Below, in pieces: positions 8,144-16,015 of a DNA stretch of 25,775 nucleotides. Each line of letters opens with the position of its first letter. Positions within the stretch are counted from its first letter, which is position 1. This DNA is from JAJYZP01 sp049964535. GTDB taxonomy: Bacteria > Actinomycetota > Acidimicrobiia > Acidimicrobiales > Acidimicrobiaceae. Under the pieces are notes generated by a model. That model was not told where the DNA came from, did not search any database, and saw only the letters and a program-made list of their open reading frames with translations. The DNA is taken from NCBI GenBank assembly GCA_049964535.1, contig JBMFXG010000010.1:1-25775 (forward strand). The letters are read 5' to 3'. A program made the translations under genes and the position numbers.

Positions 8144-8202
8144 GTGGAGCACACTCGCCTAGTGGTGAACGGTTTCGCCGTCACAGCTTGTGTGACCACC
8201 TA
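8141..8202. terminator. Nested inverted repeats between sucD and the NUDIX gene
   Basis: TAGGTGG (8141-8147, containing the sucD stop) is complementary to CCACCTA (8196-8202). Inside lie two hairpins that cannot both form. GTGA-CGG (8165-8172, one bulged A) pairs with CCGTCAC (8178-8184), while GTCACA (8180-8185) pairs with TGTGAC (8191-8196). The two share the bases GTCAC. The position between convergent genes suits a bidirectional terminator, but there is no T-run, so it is not a textbook intrinsic terminator. Confidence 0.38.
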
Positions 8203-8264
8203 ACGCAGGGAGCCAAAGGTGCCCTCGGCGACGAGTACGGAGCTCCTTCTACCCCGCTCTTCTT

Positions 8265-8999
8265 CTAGGAGCAGGGCCCTCTATGGAGAAGTGTGAGGAG
8301 TTCGACCACAACTCGAGCAGTTGCGCCCCAGAGAAGGTCTCGCTCGAGTTCAAAGAAGGAGATCTCGATATCGTCAGAGTCTTCACGGTTCCAAATCTCA
8401 AAGTGAAAGACCTCGGCACGTGCAAGGGAGCGAAGGGCGACGATGAGCACCTCGTCGACCTCCTCGCTCCTTTGAGCGTTATGGGGGTCTCTCAGAATGC
8501 CAACAACTCGTTGAAAGGGTGCGCTGCCGGAAGAGGTCCTACCTTCGCCCAGAGAGCCGATCAAATGAATAGTGTCCGGGTCGACTCCGATCTCTTCGTG
8601 AGTCTCACGGAGGGCAGCCTGCGTGTAGGTCTCCCCGCTCTCGACGCCACCGCCTGGGAACGAGATCTCTCCGCTATGGCGGCTCAGCGACCAAGACCGA
8701 CGAGTGAAGAGGAGTCCTGCGTCACCGTCGGCTAGCTCGACGATCGGGATCAATATGGATGCGGGTCGGCCTCTGATCGACGTTGGAGCGCTATCTGGGA
8801 GAGCTTTGAGGCGAGCTTGGAGCAGGGAAGTAGTGCTTGAGAAGGAGAAGTCCACTGCGTCGTGAGCGAGCCAGAGAGGGACGCTTCCCGGTCGAGTTGC
8901 GTGCGATTGCGGTAGCCGTTGTGGATAGAGCAAGTGATAGAGGTTCGAGAACTGCACGATCTTCAAGAATCTAGCTCGGGGATGACGGTCGAAGAGCAC
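8265..8999 (-). CDS. NUDIX hydrolase, CoA pyrophosphatase type
   Basis: Likely hydrolyses CoA or acyl-CoA to phosphopantetheine and 3',5'-ADP. The NUDIX box is complete: GGVESGE, seven residues, then RETHEEIGV. Just before it sits FTRRSWSLSRHSGEISFPGG, which matches the extra LLTxRSxxLxxHxGExxFPGG signature of NudL/CoAse-type enzymes. The predicted 244 residues are somewhat longer than the usual 190-220. The N-terminal 30-50 residues before DAVDFSFSSTTSLLQAR look unconserved, so the true start may be an internal GTG such as the codon in IVQFS or AVDFS. The GTG at 8999 has only TTGAGG almost touching it. The gene is convergent with sucD, and its proximity to SucCD, a CoA-using enzyme, may be coincidence. 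Confidence 0.85.
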   Translation of the reverse strand: MLFDRHPRARFLKIVQFSNLYHLLYPQRLPQSHATRPGSVPLWLAHDAVDFSFSSTTSLLQARLKALPDSAPTSIRGRPASILIPIVELADGDAGLLFTRRSWSLSRHSGEISFPGGGVESGETYTQAALRETHEEIGVDPDTIHLIGSLGEGRTSSGSAPFQRVVGILRDPHNAQRSEEVDEVLIVALRSLARAEVFHFEIWNREDSDDIEISFFELERDLLWGATARVVVELLTLLHRGPCS

Positions 9000-9742
9000 G
9001 CCTCAATCGAGTGGCATTGGTTAGTCTCTCGAGTGAACCTGACTCTGGCTACGGTTTCCGGCCTCCTTCGATCCGTAAACCATCGGACTGAGCGCCTATC
9101 TTTCACTGAGATTTGGGGTCTTAACGCCACCGGACCGCTACCGCTGCAACCTGCCAACACATGGTGACACGCGAGCGTCATGACTGAGATCAAAGGGTTA
9201 GCGGTGTGGATCGAGCGCAATCGTTCCCGTCAGAGTGTTGTCATGGGGCTCTGTTGGCTCAGTACGGGTGGATAGCATTAAGAGCGTTCTCATCGATAGA
9301 TCGACATGACTCACAAGAGTCCAGGACCACATTCTGTGCCTCTTTGCGGAGGAGGGCTTGCCTTCACTATTGCTATTTCAGCTGCGATAGATCGGTAGAA
9401 GCGGCAGAGTGCGTCGATGCTCTCGCTGAGACGCTCTCGAGCGGGAGAGTGAGACAAGGTCGGAATCGAGTGGTGATGAACCGGTGCCGATCATAGCTCG
9501 AGCTCTCACTCGAGGCGCGAACCGATCTCCACTGGAAGGAGATGGGCGCTGTCTGGCAGTCGTGGTCTTCGGAGCGTATCGAAAGCAAGAGGTGGGTTTG
9601 TGTGAGGACCGTGGTGACAGCGAACTGTACCTCATGCGATAAGGAGTCCGAGTGCTGTTCGCGTTGGTGCTCGCTCTCTCTCACGCCAGGGCGGCTCTTC
9701 GCAAGTGTGGTAGAGCTCGCTGTGACACGGTAGCCTGCAGGG
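9000..9742. other. Gene-poor gap upstream of purN with coding-like fragments
   Basis: 743 bases without a recognised gene. Short coding-like pieces appear in successive forward frames. ATG 9180-9275 encodes 31 residues (LAVWIERNRSRQSVVMGL). A frame spanning 9206-9496 ends ALAETLSSGRVRQGRNR. GTG 9484-9642 encodes 52 residues (CLAVVVFGAYRKQEVGLC) and continues past one TAA as VRVLFALVLALSHARAAL. This could be a gene broken by several frameshifts; in mycobacteria a membrane protein gene sits just before purN. It could also be chance. A hairpin CTCGAG-CTCTCA-CTCGAG lies at 9497-9514. No tRNA or other structured RNA was recognised. Confidence 0.35.
9731..9742 (+). promoter_or_regulatory. Candidate -10 element for a leaderless purN mRNA
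   Basis: TAGCCT at 9731-9736 fits TANNNT and is followed by six bases and then GTG 9743, the spacing expected if transcription starts on the start codon. A GCAGGG stretch directly abuts the GTG and is too close to act as a good Shine-Dalgarno site. No convincing -35 box is seen. This is inference from consensus and spacing. Confidence 0.3.
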
Positions 9743-10378
9743 GTGAAACTTGCCGTTTTAGCCTCTGGATCTGGGACGATTCTGGAGGCGATGATCGCTC
9801 AAGGGATCGATGTAGCTCTCGTGATCGTTGATCGGACCTGTCGAGCGTCAGAGGTTGCTGCGAGGTACGGGCGATCCGTGCTGAAGATCGATCGGCGGTC
9901 GTTCGGTGATCCCCTTGACCGCGAGCGCTTTACCAAGACCGTCACCGAGGCTCTCCTTGAGCATGAAATTGATCTTGTTGCGATGGCAGGATATGGAACG
10001 ATTTTGACCCAGTATGTGCATGATCGATTTCCTCTTCGCGTGCTGAATACCCATCCCTCACTCCTACCCGCTTTCCCAGGGTGGCACGCCGTGAGGGACG
10101 CGCTCGACTACGGGGTGAAGGTCACAGGCTGCACGGTCCATCTGGCAACGGCGATCGTCGACAGTGGTCCGATTCTGGCACAGACCGCTCTTGTTATTGG
10201 GCCAGATGACGACGAGATCGCTTTGCACGAACGAATTAAAGGCGTGGAGCGATCGCTCTACCCCAAAGTGGTCGCGGCGTACATGGCGCTGCTACAAGAG
10301 GTCGATGACGACGAAACGCTTCGAGCGCGCATCGATCGTTTTTATCTCGGGGAGCATTCCTCAACCAAAGGAGTATGA
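9743..10378 (+). CDS. purN: Phosphoribosylglycinamide formyltransferase
   Basis: Transfers the formyl group of 10-formyl-tetrahydrofolate to GAR, step 3 of de novo purine synthesis. It has 211 residues, normal for PurN. The N-terminal LASGSGTILEAMI binds the GAR phosphate. The catalytic triad is visible as Asn102 and His104 in NTHPSLLPAFPG and Asp140 in ATAIVDSGPILAQ, equivalent to E. coli Asn106, His108 and Asp144. The GTG start gives the family N-terminus. Its stop TGA overlaps a possible upstream ATG of purH and lies two bases before the preferred purH start. The pair is certainly co-translated or co-transcribed, as in many actinobacteria. Confidence 0.95.
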   Translation: MKLAVLASGSGTILEAMIAQGIDVALVIVDRTCRASEVAARYGRSVLKIDRRSFGDPLDRERFTKTVTEALLEHEIDLVAMAGYGTILTQYVHDRFPLRVLNTHPSLLPAFPGWHAVRDALDYGVKVTGCTVHLATAIVDSGPILAQTALVIGPDDDEIALHERIKGVERSLYPKVVAAYMALLQEVDDDETLRARIDRFYLGEHSSTKGV

Positions 10379-10380
10379 AA

Positions 10381-11892
10381 ATGAAGAGAGCGCTGTTGTC
10401 GGTCTACAACAAGAGTGGGCTCGTTGAGCTCGCTCGCCAACTCCAAGAGCTCGGCGTTGCACTGATCGCCAGTGGTGGTACTGCAGCTGCCTTGAAGGAG
10501 GCGGGAATCGAACACGAGAAGGTAGAGGACCTGACGGGCTTCCCTCAACTCTTCGATGGTCGAGTGAAGACCCTACACCCGAAGGTTCACGGAGCAATTT
10601 TAGCGGATCGATCGAAGGAGACACATCTGAAGGATCTCTCGACGCTCGGCGTCGAACCGATCGACCTCGTAGTCTCGAACCTCTACCCCTTTCAATCGGA
10701 TCCATCGATAGAGATGATAGACATAGGTGGTCCGGCGATGGTTCGCGGTGCTGCCAAAAACCATGCGTTCGTGACCGTCGTGGTTGATCCGTCCGACTAC
10801 CAACTCGTAATCGAAGAGCTGCAAAGGCTCGGAGAAACTTCGCTTGCGACCCGCAAGGGTCTTGCGGCAAAGGCCTTTGCTCACACTGCCGCCTACGATC
10901 AGGCAGTTACGACCTGGCTTTCTCACGAGAACTCGGATCGTTTTGAAGAATCCGGTGATTCGCCGTTGAAGCTTCGACTCCGTCAGGTGAAGAGCTTGAA
11001 GTACGGGGAGAATCCTCATCAACAAGGTGGACTCTACATTGGAGACGACCACTCAATGTGGAGTAGCGCGCAGTGGCTCGCTGGGCCGGAGCCCTCGTAC
11101 TTAAACATCTTCGATGTCGATGCGGCCTGGCGTCTGGTGCATGAAGTATCGGAGGATCCAGCCGTTGTTATCGTCAAACACGCCAATCCTTGTGGTGTGG
11201 CGGTGAGAGATTCGATCGAGGAAGCATATGAACTCGCATTTGGATGTGACCCGATCTCGGCTTTCGGTGGGATCGTGGCGTTCAACCGTACGGTCACCAC
11301 TGAGCTAGCGAGCCTCATCTGCGACAAACCAAAGGCGGATGTTCTAGCTGCGCCCGGATTCGACGTAGACGCACTTGAGATGTTGCGATCCCGTCGTTCA
11401 AGCTGGCGTCTCGTACAGCTCGCTCCGCCGAGTATGCCAGCGCAGGTCGTTCGAAGCGTTGGGGACGCCTTCTTGGTCCAGAGCGCAGATGAGGTGGAGA
11501 GCTTGATGGGCCTCGAGAGTTTGACCGACCGGAGCGTGAGCGAGAGCGAGTGGGACGATCTACAGGTCGCGTGGCTGGTGTGCGCGCGGACGTCTTCGAA
11601 CGCTATCACGATCGTACGCGATCGGTTGGCGATCGGCATTGGCTGTGGACAACAGAATCGAGTCGATTCGGCTCGTCTCGCCGTAGGGAAAGCGGGTGAC
11701 CGTGTGGTCGGCGCAGTTGCGGCCTCCGATGCCTTCTTTCCGTTTCCAGATGGCTTAGAGGTCTTAGCTGCCGCCGGGGTTACCGCCGTGGTGGCACCAT
11801 CAGGTTCGATTCGAGATGCGGAGATCGTAGATAGAGCGCGTGAGCTGGGAATATCGTACGTGTTTGCGGGTCGTCGACACTTCCGTCACTGA
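10381..11892 (+). CDS. purH: Bifunctional AICAR formyltransferase / IMP cyclohydrolase
   Basis: Catalyses the last two steps of IMP synthesis: formylation of AICAR with 10-formyl-THF, then ring closure. It has 503 residues, as usual for PurH. The N-terminal MGS-like cyclohydrolase domain shows SVYNKSGL, ASGGTAA and DGRVKTLHPKVHG. The transformylase domain shows LKYGENPHQ, VKHANPCGVA and DPISAFGGIVAFN. The protein ends FAGRRHFRH, the family signature. ATG 10381 is preferred over ATG 10375 because AAGGAG at 10368-10373 is seven bases upstream of it and only one base from the other. The segment near residues 330-380 looks more divergent than the rest, but no frame break is seen. Confidence 0.95.
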   Translation: MKRALLSVYNKSGLVELARQLQELGVALIASGGTAAALKEAGIEHEKVEDLTGFPQLFDGRVKTLHPKVHGAILADRSKETHLKDLSTLGVEPIDLVVSNLYPFQSDPSIEMIDIGGPAMVRGAAKNHAFVTVVVDPSDYQLVIEELQRLGETSLATRKGLAAKAFAHTAAYDQAVTTWLSHENSDRFEESGDSPLKLRLRQVKSLKYGENPHQQGGLYIGDDHSMWSSAQWLAGPEPSYLNIFDVDAAWRLVHEVSEDPAVVIVKHANPCGVAVRDSIEEAYELAFGCDPISAFGGIVAFNRTVTTELASLICDKPKADVLAAPGFDVDALEMLRSRRSSWRLVQLAPPSMPAQVVRSVGDAFLVQSADEVESLMGLESLTDRSVSESEWDDLQVAWLVCARTSSNAITIVRDRLAIGIGCGQQNRVDSARLAVGKAGDRVVGAVAASDAFFPFPDGLEVLAAAGVTAVVAPSGSIRDAEIVDRARELGISYVFAGRRHFRH

Positions 11893-12008
11893 GCGGTTGG
11901 GATGATGGTGTTGTGACGCCGCTGTTCGGTCACAGTAGTGGGGTGTGAATGGTTGAGCTTGCAGACGCACATGCAACTAGGTTCAGTGTGAGAGAGAAGA
12001 GAGACTAA

Positions 12009-12866
12009 ATGAGCGCAACGTTCATGGATGGAGCCTTGCTAGCGGGAGAGCTACGAAACTCCTACAAGGCGAGAGTTGCAGAACTGGCTCGAGAGGGCGT
12101 CGTCGCCGGTCTCGGAACGATCTTGGTCGGTGATGACGGTCCGAGCGCAAACTACGTGGCCATGAAGCACCGGGACTGTGAAGAGATTGGAATTGCTTCG
12201 TTCGGGCGACATCTCCCAAGTAGTGCAACGCATCAAGAGGTCCTTGAGGCCGTTCGGGAGATGAACCATGATCCGAGAGTCGATGCCTTCTTAGTGCAAG
12301 TTCCTCTTCCAAGCGGCCTGCCCGAGAGCGAGATCCTGGCTGCCGTCTCGCCGGACAAGGATGTTGATGGGCTCCACCCCATGAATCTCGGCCGTCTTGC
12401 ACTTGGTCGACCCGGACCACTGCCCTGCACGCCCGCTGGGATCGTGGCGCTACTGCAGCACTATGACGTCACCATTGAAGGTCGGGAGGTCGTGATTATC
12501 GGGAGAGGGTTGACGATCGGTCGACCGCTCTCACTCTTGATGTCGTTGAACTGCAGCGGAGGAAACGCAGCCGTGACCGTTGTGCACTCCAAGGTGCCGA
12601 ATCTTGCATCGATCGTACAGAGGGCGGACATTGTCATCGCAGCGGTGGGAGTTCCCGGTATTGTTACCGCTGCTATGGTAAAAGAAGGGGCAGTGGTAGT
12701 CGGAGCTGGCACATCGTTTCAGGGCAAGAGACTTCTGTCAGATCTCGCCGACGACGTGGCCGATGTAGCGTCACTCATTACTCCTCGCATAGGGGGAGTG
12801 GGACCGATGACGCGTGCGATGCTTCTGAGTAATACCATAGATGCAGCGGCACGACGAGCCAAATGA
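12009..12866 (+). CDS. folD: Methylene-THF dehydrogenase / methenyl-THF cyclohydrolase
   Basis: Bifunctional folate enzyme that converts 5,10-methylene-THF through methenyl-THF to 10-formyl-THF, the formyl donor used by PurN and PurH just upstream. It has 285 residues. The substrate pocket has Tyr49 and catalytic Lys53 in YVAMKHRDCEEIGI, then PLPSGL and PDKDVDGLHP. The Rossmann domain carries VIIGRGLTIGRPLSLL, where most family members read GRSxxVGxP, so Ser is replaced by Gly. The C-terminal signature GGVGPMTRAML is intact. The ATG is preceded by a purine-rich AGAGAGAAGAGAG. A promoter candidate lies upstream: TTGAGC 11953-11958, 19 bases, TAGGTT 11978-11983. metF follows after 13 bases. Confidence 0.95.
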   Translation: MSATFMDGALLAGELRNSYKARVAELAREGVVAGLGTILVGDDGPSANYVAMKHRDCEEIGIASFGRHLPSSATHQEVLEAVREMNHDPRVDAFLVQVPLPSGLPESEILAAVSPDKDVDGLHPMNLGRLALGRPGPLPCTPAGIVALLQHYDVTIEGREVVIIGRGLTIGRPLSLLMSLNCSGGNAAVTVVHSKVPNLASIVQRADIVIAAVGVPGIVTAAMVKEGAVVVGAGTSFQGKRLLSDLADDVADVASLITPRIGGVGPMTRAMLLSNTIDAAARRAK

Positions 12867-12879
12867 GAGGAGCACTGTG

Positions 12880-13719
12880 ATGCGCAAGAGCTTCTCGGTA
12901 GAGTTGTGGCCTGCGCGCAACCCTAGCGGCCAGGATCGGCTGGTTGCGATGTTTGAACTGTTAGAGAAGCTGCGTCCAGATTTTACGTCAGTGACCTATG
13001 GGGCTGGTGGATCGACACGAGACCGTACGCAAGAGCTCGTGAACGAGCTCGTCGGAAAGGATTGGTCCTACCCGGTAGCACACATTACCTGCGTCGGACA
13101 CTCTCGAGCTCAGCTCGCCTCGATACTGCTGGAGTATCAACGTCATGGAGTCGAACACGTCTTGGCCCTCCGAGGCGATCATCCTCGAGATAGCGACGCA
13201 GGTCTCTCTCGATCGGAGTTAAAGCACGCCATCGAACTGGTCGAGCTTGCGAAGTCGCTGGGGTTTCGGTCGGTAGGAGTTGCTGCGCATCCCCAAGGTC
13301 ATCCAGAGAGCGACTCGCTTGAGCGTGATCGCGAGTTTTTGGCCCGTAAGTTGGAGATTGCCGACTATGCCCTGACCCAGTTTTACTTCGATGCCGATGC
13401 CTACCCACGGCTCGTTGATGATCTTGCTCGACTCGGTAGTGAGAAGCCGATTATAGCGGGTGTTATGGCACCGAAGTCGTGGAACTCACTTTCGAAGATG
13501 GCGCTGTTGTCGGGAACCCACTTGCCCAAAGATTTGGCGGAACGTTTCGCCACTACCTCTGACTTTGAGGCACTCGGTATTGAGGTTGCGATTGCACTTG
13601 CTCAATCTGCGCTGAGCGATGGTGCTCCCGGCATCCATCTCTACACCATGAACTCGGCCCTCTCGACCGCTGTGATTTTCGAGGCTCTAGCCAAAGAGCT
13701 TGGGCGTAATGATGTGTGA
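12880..13719 (+). CDS. metF: Methylenetetrahydrofolate reductase
   Basis: Flavin-dependent TIM-barrel enzyme that reduces 5,10-methylene-THF to 5-methyl-THF for methionine synthesis. It has 279 residues, typical for bacterial MetF. The catalytic glutamate is Glu8 in SVELWPAR (most homologues have FEFFPP, so this version is slightly divergent). The family signature VTYGAGGSTRDRT follows, then the FAD-contacting ALRGDHPR, TQFYFDADAYPRL, and the C-terminal GIHLYTMN. ATG 12880 is chosen because GAGAGGA at 12865-12871 sits eight bases upstream. The gene is 13 bases after folD, and the two compete for the same methylene-THF pool. Confidence 0.93.
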   Translation: MRKSFSVELWPARNPSGQDRLVAMFELLEKLRPDFTSVTYGAGGSTRDRTQELVNELVGKDWSYPVAHITCVGHSRAQLASILLEYQRHGVEHVLALRGDHPRDSDAGLSRSELKHAIELVELAKSLGFRSVGVAAHPQGHPESDSLERDREFLARKLEIADYALTQFYFDADAYPRLVDDLARLGSEKPIIAGVMAPKSWNSLSKMALLSGTHLPKDLAERFATTSDFEALGIEVAIALAQSALSDGAPGIHLYTMNSALSTAVIFEALAKELGRNDV

Positions 13720-14146
13720 GTAGCGGACCGTTTGTGACCGATTATGCAGCGTCGACTGAACTTCGATATGCTGAGGTCGGTGGTGCTGCGGAGAGGAGAT
13801 GCTTATGAGACGGCATCTCGCGGACCGGAATTGGGCCTGTCGAACGGAGCGCTCATCTTGAAGCTGAGTGAAGTCGGAGTGGTGTGTGTGAAAACTAGCT
13901 ACCTTCGTGACTTGACGTAGTGCGTTGGACGAGGCAGTGGTGAGAGTGTGAGGACCCCATAGTCCTTCGATCTGGGCTCTCTGCTTGCGCATGAAGGTGA
14001 GGCTATGGGTTCGTCCTATGTTGACAGATGAGACGACGAAGAGATTCTGGTCGGACGATGCGAGTACGGGGACTAGAGCGGCCAAGCGGTAGTAGTCAGA
14101 ACCGTTTGGGTAGGTGTTGAGAGAGTTGAGCGAAGGAGTAGATAGG
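13720..14146. other. Gap between metF and mdh with ambiguous open frames
   Basis: 427 bases with no recognised gene. On the plus strand, ATG 13744-13920 encodes 58 protein-like residues (LNFDMLRSVVLRRGDAYE). On the minus strand, a frame at 13687-14085 is open in the same codon register. Its first half (VLASSDQNLFVVSSVNIGR) looks like protein and its second half does not. Neither strand gives one consistent gene. A hairpin GAGATGC / GCATCTC lies at 13796-13819 and could end metF transcription, although no T-run follows. Confidence 0.35.
13796..13819. repeat. Seven-base inverted repeat downstream of metF
   Basis: GAGATGC (13796-13802) and GCATCTC (13813-13819) are perfect reverse complements with a 10-base loop. 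The site is 77 bases past the metF stop. It could be a factor-assisted terminator hairpin, but there is no T-run after it. Confidence 0.35.
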
Positions 14147-15136
14147 GTGAAATCAGAAGCAGTCCAGGTGGCAGTGACAGGTGCAGCTGGACAGATCAGC
14201 TATTCGCTATTGTTTCGGCTTGCGAGCGGAGAGGTCTTTGGGCCGGATGTGGCGGTCTCGCTTCGTCTGATTGAGATCGAGCCGGCCATGAAGGCACTTG
14301 AGGGCATTGCGATGGAACTCGACGACTGTGCCTTTCCACTCCTTCAATCGATTGAGCTCACGTCAGATCTTGCAACGGGTTTCAGCGGGGTTAACTGGGC
14401 GCTACTCATTGGCTCTGTACCGCGGAAGGCCGGAATGGAGCGGAGTGATCTGCTCTCTATCAATGGCGGCATCTTCAAACCACAGGGTCGAGCGATCGCT
14501 GCTCACGCCGATTCCGATGTGCGTATCGTTGTCGTCGGGAACCCGTGCAACACCAATGCTCTCATTGCGCGAGCCAATGCTACCGAGATTCCTCCCGAGC
14601 GATTCTTTGCTATGACGCGGCTCGATCAGAATCGGGCTATGACGCAGCTCGCTAAAAAGGCGGGCGTGGATGTTCGGTCGGTCTCGAACGTTGCGATCTG
14701 GGGTAACCACTCCTCGACGCAGTTTCCGGATTTCTTCCATGCGAAAATCGATGGTCAACCCGTAACAGAGGTGATCGCTGATCGTGAGTGGCTGGAGCAC
14801 GAGTTCATCACGACGGTCCAGAAACGGGGAGCAGCGATTATCGATGCTCGTGGTGCGTCATCTGCCGCGTCTGCGGCGAACGGGGTGCTCGACACGATTC
14901 GTTCGATCGCCACGCCAACGCCGGAGGGGGATTGGGTCTCGCTTGCCGTAGTTTCTCATGGCGAGTACGGAGTACCGGAGGGCTTGCAGTTTGGTTTTCC
15001 AATCGTCTCGAACGGTACGACGTGGTCGGTGGTCGAGGGTATTCAACACGATTCGTTTGCCCGAGATAAGATCGCTGCGACCATTGCCGAGCTTGAAGGC
15101 GAGCGAAACGACGTCGTGGATCTGCTTGGGAGCTAA
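14147..15136 (+). CDS. mdh: Malate dehydrogenase
   Basis: NAD(H)-dependent oxidation of malate to oxaloacetate, the final TCA-cycle step. It has 329 residues, the length of the Thermus/actinobacterial and chloroplast-like MDH group. The N-terminal Rossmann motif is VAVTGAAGQISYSLLFRLA. The substrate-specificity region RKAGMERSDLL is followed by VVGNPCNTNA, RLDQNRA and the catalytic His in IWGNHSSTQFPDF. GTG 14147 is preferred over the longer open frame because GAAGGAG at 14132-14138 is eight bases upstream and the conserved N-terminus begins here. The gene appears monocistronic, with gaps on both sides, but it sits near metF, sucCD and sdhAB. Confidence 0.95.
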   Translation: MKSEAVQVAVTGAAGQISYSLLFRLASGEVFGPDVAVSLRLIEIEPAMKALEGIAMELDDCAFPLLQSIELTSDLATGFSGVNWALLIGSVPRKAGMERSDLLSINGGIFKPQGRAIAAHADSDVRIVVVGNPCNTNALIARANATEIPPERFFAMTRLDQNRAMTQLAKKAGVDVRSVSNVAIWGNHSSTQFPDFFHAKIDGQPVTEVIADREWLEHEFITTVQKRGAAIIDARGASSAASAANGVLDTIRSIATPTPEGDWVSLAVVSHGEYGVPEGLQFGFPIVSNGTTWSVVEGIQHDSFARDKIAATIAELEGERNDVVDLLGS

Positions 15137-16015
15137 CCCTGGTTGACGCGAGGTTCCGCTTTGACCCGTGGTCGTCGAGAATGCGTAGTGGAGTTGGGGC
15201 TGCTCCGATTCGCTCCGGCTCCTTTGGCGGACAGCGAATCTGGTGGGTATCTGACGGTGGTTCTGAAGTGATCTTCGGAGAGCATGAACCGAGCGAACCC
15301 TGACATCGCTCCCCGTCTAGGGCGCCACGACGAGTCCTCGACGGCTCCGATGCGAGCGTGGGAGACGTACTCATGCGTCGAGGAACGCGCCTCATGTCGT
15401 GCGAATCGAGAGTTGACTCTGTGGAGTTACCTTTGAGGCGAGTTAGTCCGTGAGAGTGATCTCTAGGGGCGATGCAGCGACTCTCTGCGTTGAACTTCGA
15501 CTAACCGTCTCGATCGGCGTCGCTTTGTAGAAGTGACAGTTGTAGTGCAGATCAGAGGGTCCGCCCCAGGTCTCGATGGGGTCTTTGAGAAGGTAGGTCT
15601 CTCGGAGAATGAGAACGAACTCTCCTCGCTCTCGGCCGCAGGAGAACGTAGCTGGTTGTGATACCTCCGGGCGAGCGGGCGAGATGTTGGTGAGCCAGTT
15701 CTGAGGGGTGGCCGTTGGAAGATTGCGCGGCCTCCGATATGGCGGAGTTCTTTGTGGCACAACGCTGAACCGGAGCCGAAGTGGCGACAGATGCCGCCGC
15801 TGCAGGTGGCTCACGTTCCGTTGAGACTGAAGGGTAGTACCTTTGTCCGCAGGCTATTCGAACGATGACAACGCGTCGAGCACCCTGGCTACGAGTGCGC
15901 TCACGGCAGCTTCGGTAACCCCATCAACTATCGCCACATGGGCGATAGTTCACAATAGTGAACGACACTCTGCCGGTCACAGACCTGCGAGCTGGTACCG
16001 ATGGCGAGGTGCTCT
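15137..16015. other. Large gene-poor gap between mdh and the sdh operon
   Basis: 879 bases with no recognised gene. The longest minus-strand frame (15443-15814) ends in a fairly protein-like stretch (GEFVLILRETYLLKDPIE), while its N-terminal half looks like noise. A neighbouring minus frame contains a Pro/Ala-rich segment (PPAAAASVATSAPV). A short minus frame near 15865-15945 reads VAIVDGVTEAAVSALVARVL before a TAG. On the plus strand, small frames lie at 15181-15303 (WWVSDGGSEVIFGEHEP) and 15284-15436. These fragments in different frames could be a decayed secreted-protein gene. Two tight inverted repeats sit at 15926-15963. Confidence 0.35.
15926..15963. repeat. Two overlapping perfect inverted repeats
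   Basis: AACTATCGCC (15926-15935) and GGCGATAGTT (15941-15950) form a perfect 10-base stem with a 5-base loop. GTTCAC (15948-15953) and GTGAAC (15958-15963) form a second perfect dyad around AATA. The two share the bases GTT, so as RNA hairpins they would compete. They lie 53 bases past the stop of the minus-strand DUF2510 gene. A terminator for the sdh operon or a protein-binding dyad are the likely options. No T-run is present. Confidence 0.45.

Noticed and set aside
8283..8735. 150-residue plus-strand frame inside the NUDIX region
   Set aside because: It is antisense to a protein with a complete NUDIX box and has no recognisable motifs itself.
14838..15395. 185-residue minus-strand frame overlapping mdh
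   Set aside because: Its Arg/Pro/Ser-rich composition is typical of an antisense shadow, and it covers a confident mdh 3' end.
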